Under the pieces are notes generated by a model. The model did not search any database. It was not told the DNA's origin and saw only the letters and a program-made list of their open reading frames with translations. Position numbers and translations under genes: made by a program. A DNA stretch of 64,000 bases from Hyaloscypha bicolor E (taxonomy: Eukaryota; Ascomycota; Leotiomycetes; Helotiales; Hyaloscyphaceae), in NCBI RefSeq assembly GCF_002865645.1, contig NW_020194638.1, forward strand, positions 1 through 64,000. Reading direction: 5' to 3'. This document shows, in pieces, positions 23,310-34,799 of the stretch. Position 1 is the stretch's first letter; the number at the start of each line of letters is the position of its first letter.

Positions 23310-24320
23310 CGGACGAAGGCCCGGAGGGCGTATCCGACATTTAAACCATTTTTAAAGGGTTTTAAAAGAAGTTGAGACATTCTTTTGTAATAAAAAGATA
23401 TTATGGGAGCCTTAACGCGTTTCAAGTAAGCTTAAGTCTTTAATTCTTAGCTTGAGAAATGTTTGATAATAACACGAGGAAAAGGAAGCCCCATAAATAT
23501 AGGCTGCCTGTCACTAAATTTTAGGGCCACGGTCGCTAAATTATGGGCCGTAAGTTCTAAAATTTCGTACCTGACTGTTTCGTGAGGTGCGATACTGATT
23601 TTTAGAATAGCCCCACTCCGCGCTCCCTATTTCCCCCCTCTTCCCCCTATACTTATATATGTATATATATATAGAATAGAGTCAAAAAGATAGAGAGAGA
23701 GTAACTATTTTAAGTAGTAGTAGGGGCATAGGCAGAAGGAGGGGAGGCTGGTAGTTTATAGGCGTAGACGAATTTTGGTGGGGTGGATCGTGAAAATCAG
23801 ATTTAGCGTTTTGCGTTTTGCGCTGGCACATTTGATCCTTACTGCTTTCCGTAGGTTCGGGCTTTTGGCTGGTGAACCCTTCTAGCTGATGGTTTTTTCA
23901 AATGGGGCTGGCTGATTTGGCAACATCTTTAGAACAGTGGGCAGTAGTGGGCAGCACAACTAGCGTACAAGAAGGTGGGCAAGCCTCGGGGCTAGGGAGT
24001 TGAGAATTTACAATTAGACATACGGCAGATCCCGTTCACCATTGGCGAGAGCGGAAATAAGCACAACAGAGCAATTCTTGGCGAGGATAAGGGGCACAGT
24101 GGCCGACCTCGGAGAGAATCCGAGTCATGTCCTTATGATGCTTCACGTCGCCGTCCGAATTTTGCTTCTCTTCACCTGCCACAACACCAAACCCACTATT
24201 CAACGTGGTCAGATTGTCAATCAAGATATCCAACACACGAGCGGAGCCCAGCGAACAGCCAGTATGTTTGCACAGATCAAAAGCGTGGAATCTTCCGCCA
24301 TGAATAATCTTCAGTTCAAG
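23310..24320. other. Intergenic region with repeat-like debris, upstream of NMT1
   Basis: A GC-rich imperfect hairpin (gggcctcc ... ggaggg-like, 23302-23330) is followed by normal to AT-rich sequence. A possible short element at about 23590-23805 has weakly matching ends. A minus-strand frame at 24036-24386 (with LDILIDNLTTLNSG) looks faintly protein-like, but has no start or domain I recognise. The right end should contain the NMT1 promoter and first untranslated exon. Confidence 0.4.
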
Positions 24321-24548
24321 GTAACGTGCGATACAAGCATGACGGGTGTTCCATTCTCTTTCGTCCCATCTCTCTCCCATCTTCAATTCCGATTCTTATC
24401 GGATGTGACGAGTTAGAAGAGGGATTAGAGAGTCTGGATCTGAGAATATACCGTACAAATGAACTTGATCTAGATAATTCTAGCGAAAGGACATGCTTTC
24501 CCCTCCCCCTTTGGCAAGGAATCCTAACCTCTTTTAGCCTTTGATCAG
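24321..24548 (+). other. Probable 5'-UTR intron of NMT1 carrying the riboswitch
   Basis: CAAG|GTAACG at 24320/24321 is a good donor, and TTGATCAG ending at 24548 is a good acceptor 20 bases before the NMT1 ATG. The TPP aptamer lies inside. In Neurospora crassa NMT1, TPP binding to such an aptamer changes the choice of 5' splice sites so that upstream ORFs block translation; the same layout is inferred here. Alternative sites within the intron were not resolved. Confidence 0.5.
24391..24496 (+). promoter_or_regulatory. TPP (thiamine pyrophosphate) riboswitch
   Basis: The conserved TPP aptamer words occur in order. CTGAGAATATACCG starts at 24440, and after a short spacer comes GAACTTGATCTAGATAAT (from 24461) and TCTAGCGAAAGGA. 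These match the fungal/plant aptamer core (CUGAGA...ACC; GAUCU-GAUAAU-CUAGCG-AGGGA). The upstream side cggatgtg (about 24400-24407) supplies the other strand of the stem that closes with ACCG, and the long P3 arm is in between. It lies directly upstream of NMT1, the expected target: high TPP would lower expression. Confidence 0.9.
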
Positions 24549-24568
24549 AAGCCAGAAGAAACATCAAG

Positions 24569-25848
24569 ATGTCGACTGATAAGATTACTTTTTTGACGAA
24601 CTGGTAAGAGTTGATTATTGACAACGCTTTCATTTGGGCAATGTCGTGCAGGTATATTCCATGGGGGGAAGCTAATCAATGAATTGCCAGGCATGCAACA
24701 CCATACCATGCACCCGTGTACCTTGCCCAGAAGCTAGGATACTTCCAAGATGAAGGCATAAAAGTAGCTCTTCTTGAGCCCAATGATCCAAGCGGTTGGT
24801 CTCCAGTTCTATGTACCGTCTATTGTGATCCCTCTAACTCGAGAGCTATGCAGATGTCACCGAGATCATCGGATCAGGAAAAGTCGACTTGGGTTTCAAG
24901 GCCATGATCCACACTCTCGCAGCGAAAGCCCGCGGCTTCCCCGTCACATCCATTGGGTCCCTTCTCGACGAGCCATTCACTGGAGTCGTTTACCTGAATG
25001 ACAGTGACATCAGTACCGACTTTCGCAGCCTTAAGGGGAAGAAGATTGGATATGTTGGAGAGTTTGGAAAGGCACATAATTTCAATCCAGATGAACGAAG
25101 GAATGCTGACAGTGTCGGCATCGCAGATTCAAATTGATGAATTGACGAAGTACTACGGCATGAAGCCCACAGACTATGAGGCCGTGAGATGTGGCATGAA
25201 TGTCTCCAAGGCCATCATTGAAGGTAGCATTGATGCTGGAATCGGGCTTGAAAATGTCCAGATGGTGGAACTGGAAGAATGGCTCGCGGGCCAAGGTCGT
25301 CCTCGCTCCGATGTCCAAATGCTGAGGATTGATGAGCTTGCTGAGTTGGGCTGCTGCTGCTTCTGCTCCATCTTGTATATCGGTGTGTTCCTCCCTTCGG
25401 CCTTCACATGTCATCGACTGATTACCCGATAGCAAACGACAGATTCATGGCCGAAAACCCCGACAAGATCCACAAGTTTATGAAGGCTGTAAAGCGAGCC
25501 ACCGACTACGTCCTTGCTGCTCCTAGTGAAGCTTACAAGATTTACATAGACAACAAGCCAGAGATGGCTTCTCCTGTCAATCGTAAGATCTATGAGCGAT
25601 CTTACGCATACTTCTCCAAAGACCTGAAGAATGTCCAGCGTGACTTGGAGAAGGTGACTAAGTATGGCAAGCGGCTTGGGGTCTTGAATGCAGACTTTGA
25701 GCCCAACTACACGAATGAATTCTTGACCTGGAAGCTTGAGAGTGACTCGGCCGACCCAACGGGTGATCAAAAGAGAATGCTTGCTCTGCAACAGGATGTC
25801 GCCAACAAGGGAGGCTTCCAAAGACTTGATGTCAAGGTTATTGCTTAA
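24569..25848 (+). CDS. NMT1/THI5: 4-amino-5-hydroxymethyl-2-methylpyrimidine phosphate synthase
   Basis: Five exons (24569-24603, 24691-24794, 24854-25071, 25127-25382, 25433-25848) give 342 residues, close to yeast THI5 (340). The enzyme makes the pyrimidine half of thiamine from PLP and an active-site histidine in an iron-dependent single-turnover reaction. Residues Lys62 and His66 ([15 protein letters not shown]) and the CCCFC motif at 195-199 fall at the same positions as in yeast. Exon starts are fixed by family continuity, for example EFGK joined to [11 protein letters not shown]. That junction uses a GC-AG intron (25072-25126), while the second intron has a GTTGGT donor. The gene looks intact and cytosolic. 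Expression should be repressed by TPP through the upstream riboswitch. Gene name from homology. Confidence 0.95.
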
Positions 25849-26398
25849 GTCTGGCGGATTTGAGGGAATCGGAAATTACTCGCCTGTTCGCGTACTTGGA
25901 TTGATCTTGTACCTACCACACTCTTTTGATAATAAATTGAATGTATTTCCTCACGGATTTCTGTAATGTGAATCGCTACCCAAGTCTTCGAGTCCAACCT
26001 GATCCTGGCATTTACTGGGTGTATTTAATGCTCTTGTATTTCACTTCATTGCAATTCATATAATAATAATAATTTAAAAGATTAAATAATTTGCATTTTA
26101 TAATTCTCTAAATATTAATAAAAAGTAAATATTAATATTAAATTAAAATAAAATATTTTATAAATTTTGAATTATATATAAATATTAAAAAAAGTAATAA
26201 GTCAAATAATTATAAATAATAATCTTATTAATAATTAATACTAAGCTAAAGAAAAGAAGGAGAGAAAGAGAGAGAAGAAGAGAATACAAAGCGGGAAATA
26301 CTAGCTAAAATTACTGAAATGCCGGCTAGCTAAGTGAAACCAGTTATATAATAGCTACTCTTATATAACTCTGGCTAGTACCATTATAATATTATTAT
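25849..26398. other. NMT1 3' flank and AT-rich spacer
   Basis: The first about 190 bases are ordinary 3' UTR-like sequence. From about 26040 the DNA is AT-rich with purine-rich patches (26240-26300) and no open frame. It may belong to degraded sequence around the solo LTR. Confidence 0.5.
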
Positions 26399-26601
26399 TA
26401 TTGAGAATGTACCCCTTAGTCTGGTATGACCTGACAAGGGAATAGTATAGCAGGAGCAGAGGCAGGAGAGGAGACTCGATTATATTAACTAAAGAGAGAA
26501 GAAGAGGAAGGGGGATCCCAGACTCTTATGGAGCTGCAATCTCGCTAGTCTATACGACAGTGCCACGTTTGCACGTGACCATGTGACCTGTCTTCTCAGC
26601 A
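26399..26601. mobile_element. Solo LTR, Ty1/copia-like
   Basis: A 203-bp block of normal composition in AT-rich surroundings begins tattgagaatgtacc and ends ttctcagca. These ends are imperfect inverted repeats of each other (TGTTGAGAA-like and TTCTCAGCA), as LTR ends are. The flanks 26394-26398 and 26602-26606 are both attat, a plausible 5-bp target duplication, although AT-rich flanks make chance matches easy. No internal retrotransposon sequence adjoins, so a solo LTR left by recombination is the simplest reading. Confidence 0.6.
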
Positions 26602-26850
26602 ATTATTATTAATAATTAAGAAGTAATATAAAGAAATAAAGCAAAAGGTTTAAAGTATAAAATATTATTATATTTAACTTTATATAAAAATAAAATAATT
26701 CAAGTTTAATATCTAGTTAGTTATAAAGCTCCTTATAATACATTTCACTCTTAGTTATATTATAAATAAGTCAAATAAAAGGGCTACTATTTGCTTTAAT
26801 CTATTTCCTTTAAGGGGTTTCTCTGTAATTCAATACTACAGACCCATTTC

Positions 26851-28527
26851 TTAGCGACCAAATTTCTTCAGCTCGAGCCATCGCAATAGTGGGAACACAA
26901 TTATGGCCCAAGACACACCAACCCAGATCCCCAAATCAGCACCATACTCACCCACCATTTTCGCTATCGGCCCAACATACCAAATCTGGTACATAGAAAT
27001 GATTGAGCCCGCCCACCCAACAAGAAAAGCCATCAGAGCAGCAAGACCAACAGGCAACTTGGAGCGATCCGCCCAAATCTCCCAGTCAAACCCGCAAGTC
27101 CGACGGAAGATGAACTGCTCCTCGAGGGAAATGGTAAGATAAATGGTAACCCAGTATCCCATGAGTGCTAGGAAGTTCTCGAAAATGTCAAAGAGGTGGT
27201 TTCTTCCCCCTAATGCGCAGGCTGTGTATATCAATACACCAACACAGGACAGAAACCATCTCGGCAGTCTCGCGAGATATCGACCCATGATCTGGAAGCC
27301 GAGCGTGGCGGAATAGGTGCCAGGAATATTATTCGCAATGAGACCGAGGGAGACAATCGCGCCGAGAAACTTGCCAAATCCACCTAGGCCTGCGTAGCCT
27401 GCCATGATCAGAGCTCCCGAGGACACGTTGTAGGCGTCTTGCCAGGCGCTGTTTGAGAAGGTACCGGATGCTAGGCCCACACCCATCATGTTTGCGAAGG
27501 AGAGCGAGAGGCCTATGCCGGTGAATGTCATGAGGAAAGTTTTCCATTTTTGGGTTGATGGCGGGTAGTAGACGAAGTAATCAGCCGCGGCCGGGGCCCA
27601 GGCTACGGAAGCCGACAAGCAGAGAGAGAGGAACGACAACCGGTTGCCGTTGATTGTCTCGGTATTGCCGGTAGATGTGATGGAAGTGTCGAAGGTTGGA
27701 CCAGCGCTCCCGACCAGCACGAAAATTGCTATCAATTGTGGTGCCCACGCCCACCTAAGCAAACAGAGCTCCGTTAGTCAAGTCATGCCCTCATTGCCAC
27801 CACAACAGAGAAACACGGGCGAACTCACCTCTCATAAGTCTGAAAAATCGACATCCCAAACACAACCACAACCCAAGTGACAGCAGCGACAATAATCACA
27901 CCACCAACAACACTAATCCTCCCGCCAGCAACAGCAGACAACACCTGTCCCCCAACCAGGCAATCAATCATCCCATAACCCAACATAATAACAATATTCA
28001 AAAAACAACAAATCTTGCTCGGGTAATACCCCATAAAGTATCTAGCAATGACCTATCACCCCACATCAGTCATTCTCCCCTAATTATATAAAGAAACATT
28101 AACTAACCATCGTTCGATTCCCACTCTGAGGGCCAAGTGTGCTCATATAAGCAGCGCCAGCAGCCCCAAGGGCAGCTCCAAACGCAGCACAGAGCGCCGA
28201 ATCAGTAAACCCCAAGTCATAAGCCAAAGGCCCTAACATGCCCACGGCGATGTTATTCGCTGTGATGTTAGAGCTGAACCAGAGCAGCATCATCCGCATA
28301 TACCTCGACGCAGTAATCTCATGACGTTCCTCAACCGGGACGCGCTCGAAACCGCGCTTTTCGAGAAACCCAATGGATAAAATTTTGTCGTTCAGGCGTT
28401 CGAAGGGATTGCTTCGTGCTGGCGATTGTGCAGGGACTGCAACTGCATACTCGGGGGATAAGGAACCACCGGCATCAGCTGGTTGTGTGCGCATTCCTTT
28501 CTCTTCATCTATTGAGGTGTCTGCCAT
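26851..28527 (-). CDS. NCS1-family purine/cytosine-type permease (FCY2/FcyB-like)
   Basis: Three exons (28108-28527, 27829-28052, 26851-27754) give a 515-residue protein with about 12 membrane segments. NPFERLNDKILSIGFLEKRGFERVP before the first segment, LLWFSSNITANNIAVGMLGPLAYDLGF, and LGPQSGNRTM joined to VIARYFMGYYPSK are hallmark strings of the fungal purine-cytosine permease branch of NCS1 transporters, which take up nucleobases with protons at the plasma membrane. ATG 28527 (MADTSIDEE) is chosen; an upstream in-frame TTG is not used. Two introns (55 and 74 bases) have good signals. It converges with NMT1 from the other side of a solo LTR. Bacterial relatives of this family carry thiamine pyrimidine, so that substrate is an option, but it is inference only. 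Confidence 0.9.
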
Positions 28528-30380
28528 GCTGTGCTGTGCTCTGGTAGACCGGCCAGAGCGACGGTCGATTATCGAGCAATGGGGGGAGTTTCTCAAGAAT
28601 GCGCGATGTGGCGAGGAGAGAAAGAAAAATCTTTGACAGAGGGTGCGGGTTTTCTCTGCCAGTGACTACATTACCCAAGGCTCGTTGCGGCCTGCCCCCA
28701 TCCTGCTTTCGCAATGTAACTTGGGTTTCCTTGTAGAAGACATCTCATTGGCACTCAAAAGCGGAGAGTTGAGATGGATACTTGCCGTATCGCCCTTTTT
28801 AGGAAGGTGCTTTCGTCACTGCAGAAGAACCCTAGCCTCGTCAATAACACCCATGTCTCAGAACAAGAATAACTGATACGAATATACTTGTACCAAATCG
28901 AGGAGGCAAGAAGTGGTTCTGAATAGCTCCAGGGTGTGTTCCATCTTTATTATTAGTTACTGTAGTTTATATACCCCTGATCTTTGGCAGGCTCTTAAGA
29001 AATGAGTAAAGGGTACTGTACCAGTCCCCTGCTCGGGCCGTTTGCAGAAACGACCCGAACATGACCCGATCTCGTGGTTTGGACAGAACAGATAGTGAGC
29101 CCGTGGAGTTTATCTTGCACCGGCAAATATCCAGTCGGCGCGCCCCCTAAAATAAAAACAGCAGACCACGACTTCGCAAACCCAACCTTGAAAATCCATC
29201 AACATGGAGCTAGAGACAAAAGGCGGTTTGGCAACGGTTTTAACCTCGTAAAAGCATGTGCAGTATACACTATCCTCGGCTGGCGAGAGGTCAGATACCC
29301 GTGAGAAGAATATCGGTGCCGGACTGAGATATGGAATGGAGATGGATCGTGCAACAGCTTGGGAGTGAAATTGAGGAATGTATTGTTGGGATGAATAGGT
29401 TAGGTGTAGGTGGAGATAGGGATACAGAGGGATACGATTTCTCGAAGTGTCCGGATGGGAGTGAGAGTGTGACTTGGGCGTTGAGCGAGGGCAGAACGGT
29501 GGATGAGAAAGGGGGTGGAGAGAAACATTTGAAAGGGGGGATTACGAAGACGATGGATATTGTTGTGCTGAGCGAGGTCTGGAGGTAGCTTTGCAAATGT
29601 GCTGTACTAATATGGACGTTTTCTGCTCCGGAGTGTTGGCAATCATTCGAGTATTTGTTGCAGCGAGCTCTCGGAGAAATGTAAGGGGTTTCTCTCTTCA
29701 ATGAAGCAACTCCTTTTGCGGGTATCCTACGGCGCCTATGCCACGTCCCCGCGCCTAGTGAAATGCCAACGGCAGTGATCGACGGGTTTTCGAGTCAAGT
29801 CTGGCACGCCTAGAATAATAACGAATCTGAGATATGTCTCAGGCGCTACCAACTATTTTCTGCCTTTAGATGGAGACGGAGCGGATTTTCTTGTTGAAGT
29901 CAGCGGGTAGACGGGACAAAACGAGGAAGAAAGGGGAGTTGACAAGTTTCGTAGTCAGACTGAGAGGTAGAAAGTTGAACAAAAGGCAACATCTAATAAC
30001 AGTAAATTATCTCCTATTCCAGTCCATCTCCCAAACTTTGTATAGTCTTGTGAAACAGGTTCTAAATTTGCCTGTTCTTTCAGGGAAGGTGGAAAGAATA
30101 ACATTTATTACAGAGCGCTAGCTCTTCGGTCACTCCAGTGGATGCTTATGTTGCGGAGCACGATAGGATAATTTTTGGAAACATACATTAGTTATTGAAC
30201 CCTACAGTGCTATGTCTCTGGCTAGCCCAATACAAACCCCACAAAGGGAATGATATCTAAAGATAACAGAGCAAGCTCGTCGAGCCTTTCAAATGCTCCC
30301 TTCAATTTTGTACCAGCCTTCTATTTCCATTTTCCCATCGCAGTTGAGTTTCCTATCATAGGCGCCTAGTGAGACCAGAT
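28528..30380. other. Intergenic region, about 1.85 kb
   Basis: Ordinary composition. A plus-strand frame at 29331-29588 (85 codons, ending GGITKTMDIVVLSEVWR) has the look of the hydrophilic C-terminal tail of fungal rhodopsin-like membrane proteins, but no membrane segments precede it, so it is at most a relic. The antisense frame over the same bases is rejected. Nothing else is recognisable. Confidence 0.4.
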
Positions 30381-30981
30381 CTAAGCATAGAGGTTGCAAA
30401 CACCAGAGATGAACGTATAAGCAATACAAGCTGGATTGCCCCTGCATGCAGCCAAGCAAGCGTCAAGGCTACCAATGTTGTTTGGGGTAGTAAGAGGTGC
30501 TTGACCGGCAGCTGGGATGCCGTTCTGCGGGTTATCGTGCGTGGCCCCAGAGACGATGTTCTGTCTCTTTTGGTTAACGCCGGTTGGGTTGCTTGCGGTT
30601 GGAACGACAGTTGGGACGTTGGAACAGTCGATATCGTAAGCGACGAGATCGATGGCAGGAGGGATAGCAGAGGCTGGGACAGAAAAAAGTTCGCAGGTGT
30701 AGACGTTGTTAACGAAGCCGAAGAGGAAGCATTCGCAGCCGGTATGAGCCTGGCATTGGGCTAAGCAAAGTGCTGCAGTAGCTGTTGAAAATAAAATTAA
30801 AAATGTACCAAAGGATTGAAGAGTTCGTTTACTTACTAATGTCAGCGGGCTCTGCAAGTGGAGTCTGGGCTGCTGTTCCTGTGGGAGGAGCTCCGCAGAT
30901 ATCGCGTGCGGCGAGTGGGGATGAAGTGGCGACTGAGAGGGCTGCCGCGATGGCGAAAACAATGGATGTGAAGGAAGGCAT
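30381..30981 (-). CDS. Small secreted Cys-rich protein with two PAN/apple-like repeats
   Basis: Exon 1 (30837-30981) and exon 2 (30381-30772 or 30381-30781) encode about 178-181 residues. MPSFTSIVFAIAAALSVATS is a clear signal peptide, followed by Pro/Ala-rich mature sequence. Two similar Cys modules follow: ACLAQC-type (CLAQCQAHTGCECFLFGFV...TCELF) and ACLAACRGNPACIAYTF...CNLY near the C terminus. The C-x3-C-x5-C-like spacing with aromatic residues recalls PAN/apple domains, which bind protein or carbohydrate. Two in-frame acceptors 9 bases apart allow a three-residue difference. A secreted adhesion- or effector-type role is possible but not shown. Confidence 0.75.
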
Positions 30982-31764
30982 TTTGGGCAGTTGAAAACGC
31001 TGAAGTGTGACTTAAGGATTGAGAGTAAAGTGAGTGAATTGGGGTTTCCGAGAGAAGTCTGTGAATGGAGATGATACTGCTGTGAGTGAATGATGAAGAA
31101 AGCAACGTTCGACAGAACTTTTCGTATCTTTTATATTAATTCTTTCAAAATAAAAAGAGAGCGTAGTCCGGTAACTACAGGAGTACGGATACCACTATTC
31201 TTAGTTCACGAAGCTGCTAATTACACGTTATCCTAGCTGAGCAGCTCGGCGACGCGAAATTATTCCTACAATTTTGGCATCAAGAACCAAGGTAGGCCTG
31301 ACAACGAGCTACAATAGGTAGCCACAATGACGTCTATCGCCATTAATTGAGGCTTAGATGGGCTGGGGAAATAAGGGATGCGCAAAGTGGGCAGAAAATT
31401 TTATCCTGACTTCGTCACTCGGTACGTAATCACCATGAGCATGCTTACCGGGAAGGTCGCTTAGGGGCTTCCCTTGTTTCAGGATATAACTTAGATTCTG
31501 ACAAAAGTGGCTTGATTCGTACTCGTGATTGATTGGCTGCCTTTACTTTTTTTACGCTTCGAGTCAAGCGCCCCGCAGAAGCTCAAACATTCATCTATTT
31601 TTAGTTAAGGTAATGCTCCCTCGGAACGCCCAGGCTTTAACGTGAAAGTCGGCAAAACAACAATCTTCGACAACCTTAAAACCTCTTCTTTTACTCAACA
31701 TCTCGATAACTTCCCCGAAAGCCACAGGGCGGCAACCAACCCTCGCGGGTGCGCGGCATCAATA
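30982..31764. other. Divergent promoter region
   Basis: The spacer of about 780 bases lies between two outward-pointing genes, the secreted protein (minus) and the E2 fusion (plus). A tatattaat sequence near 31130 could serve the minus-strand gene. An in-frame extension of the plus gene from 31642 exists but lacks family-like sequence before the MDPL start. Confidence 0.4.
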
Positions 31765-33382
<1,618 letters not shown>

Positions 33383-34149
33383 AACGGTAATAGAGCAAGG
33401 AACAAAGTAGAGGCTGTTGTGTTCAAGGCCAATCGTTTAAGATAATGACGTTTTTGTTTTAGGGAGACATTGTTGGCAAGTCTATCATTCTTGAAGTTTA
33501 TTTTAGTGCGACGTCTAGGGCGCTCGCGCCTAGTATTACTGTCAAGGCGTAGGCGGTTGTAGGTTGAGATAAGGTAGTGGTTGGGATTTGAGAAGGTGTT
33601 CAAGAGAAGTGATATAGGAGAAGAGTTGGATTTTGGTGAGAGCTATTACGTAGCTTTAAATTAAAAAATTATGAATTTTATGCTTGTAGATAAGCAATAG
33701 TAGGTAATTGTGAGCTTTAGGGTCTAGAATTAGCGCTCCATCGCTGAAACTAGGCTTTCAAGCGCAGAGTTTTGGTGCTTAGATGGTTGGTACAAAGAAA
33801 CAACTAGTGCCAAGAGACTATTGGTACTATTAAATCACTGGTGCAAATAATTTGTTGGCACCAAAAAAACACTGGTACTATCAAATCACTAGTACAAACA
33901 ATTTGTTGGTACCAAAAACCAAGCACACCTCGCTTAATGTGGATATTAAGCGGTGGTCATCGCCATTAGAATAATGCTCCCTCAAGTCAAGGCATTCACA
34001 AGATGACCTAAGAGGATCGAAGATGATCCGTTTGATGAGACGGTACCCATCAGCATTGTGAGGCTAAAGGTAGTATTATTAGCCGGAGTAGTTTGGGTTT
34101 TAGTATAAAATTTCACTTTACTCTAAATTCTAGTAGGCCGCATTCGTAA
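33383..34149. other. Spacer between the E2 fusion and the protease relic
   Basis: Mostly A/T-leaning sequence. A 51-base unit is present twice (33823-33873 and 33874-33920, see repeat). Around 34040-34080 a frame reads ISIVRLKVVLLAGV, faintly like the region of subtilases where the catalytic Asp normally sits, but the Asp is absent; this may be the decayed start of the downstream protease relic. Confidence 0.35.
33823..33920. repeat. 51-bp direct duplication with GGTACC/TTGGTACC-type inverted ends
   Basis: ggtactattaaatcactggt... at 33823 is repeated as ggtactatcaaatcactagt... at 33874. Each unit ends with ttgttggcacc or ttgttggtacc, so each begins with GGTACT and ends near its complement, giving hairpin potential. 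Related fragments (actagtgcc, ggttggtac) lie just upstream. Possibly a tiny palindromic repeat; no function seen. Confidence 0.5.
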
Positions 34150-34799
34150 ATGCTATCCTATATACTGACAGTTGGCCAGGCTATAAGTTGGGCGGTAGAT
34201 GTGTGCCATGTTGACGTGATCAACCTTTTAGTCTCGTTCAACTGGGCGGACAGGATAATCGAGGAGGCTGTTGGTAAAGCCATTGCAAATGGCGTCTTAG
34301 TCTTCGCTCCAACTTCAATCCGGCTCCAGCCGAATACAACGAGAATTTTAGTGTTCTTGGCGAAGGAGTTGAATCGTTGTGGCCCGTCGATCATAACCAC
34401 GGATCCACGATGCGCCTTTCGGGGACGTCCGTAGCAACACCCATTGCTGCCGGCATTTCTGCTTTAGTGCTTGAATTTGCGAGACAGGCTTCCTCGGGCC
34501 GCTATCCTGGGCTAATGGAACTCGTGGCAAGTCCACGGGGCATGCGACTGCTCTTTAGATACATGAGCTCGAGCAGAGACAATTTCGCCTACGTGGTCCC
34601 ATGGAAACTGCTCAGTATCAAATCACCACCTGGAGCAAATGAAGCAAGAATTTCTAGCATATTGCAAGAGGACCTGGACTTCAATGATACGAATCGGGAG
34701 GACATTCAGATTTCCTCAAACCTGGAACGTGACCGAACTTTGCCTCCACAATTGGACAGACCGCTAGGCTTTGTTGAGACGACCGATCCTGCAAGGTAA
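34150..34799 (+). pseudogene. Subtilisin-like (S8) protease domain relic
   Basis: The frame from 34150 reads AISWAVDVCHVDVINLLVSF and AVGKAIANGVLVFAPTS, matching the core of S8 domains found at the end of many fungal STAND-type proteins. It then jumps frame near 34325 to NPAPAEYNENFSVLGEGVES and LSGTSVATPIAAGISALVLEFARQ, which contains the catalytic Ser motif GTSxATP, and runs to a stop at 34797-34799. About 35 residues usually found between VFA-S and FNPSP are missing at the shift. The Asp and His boxes are not present upstream in readable form. A dead fragment. Confidence 0.7.

Noticed and set aside
29291..29701. 136-codon minus-strand Ser/Pro/Thr-rich frame
   Set aside because: It lies antisense to another weak frame, has low-complexity content and no splice-supported extension.
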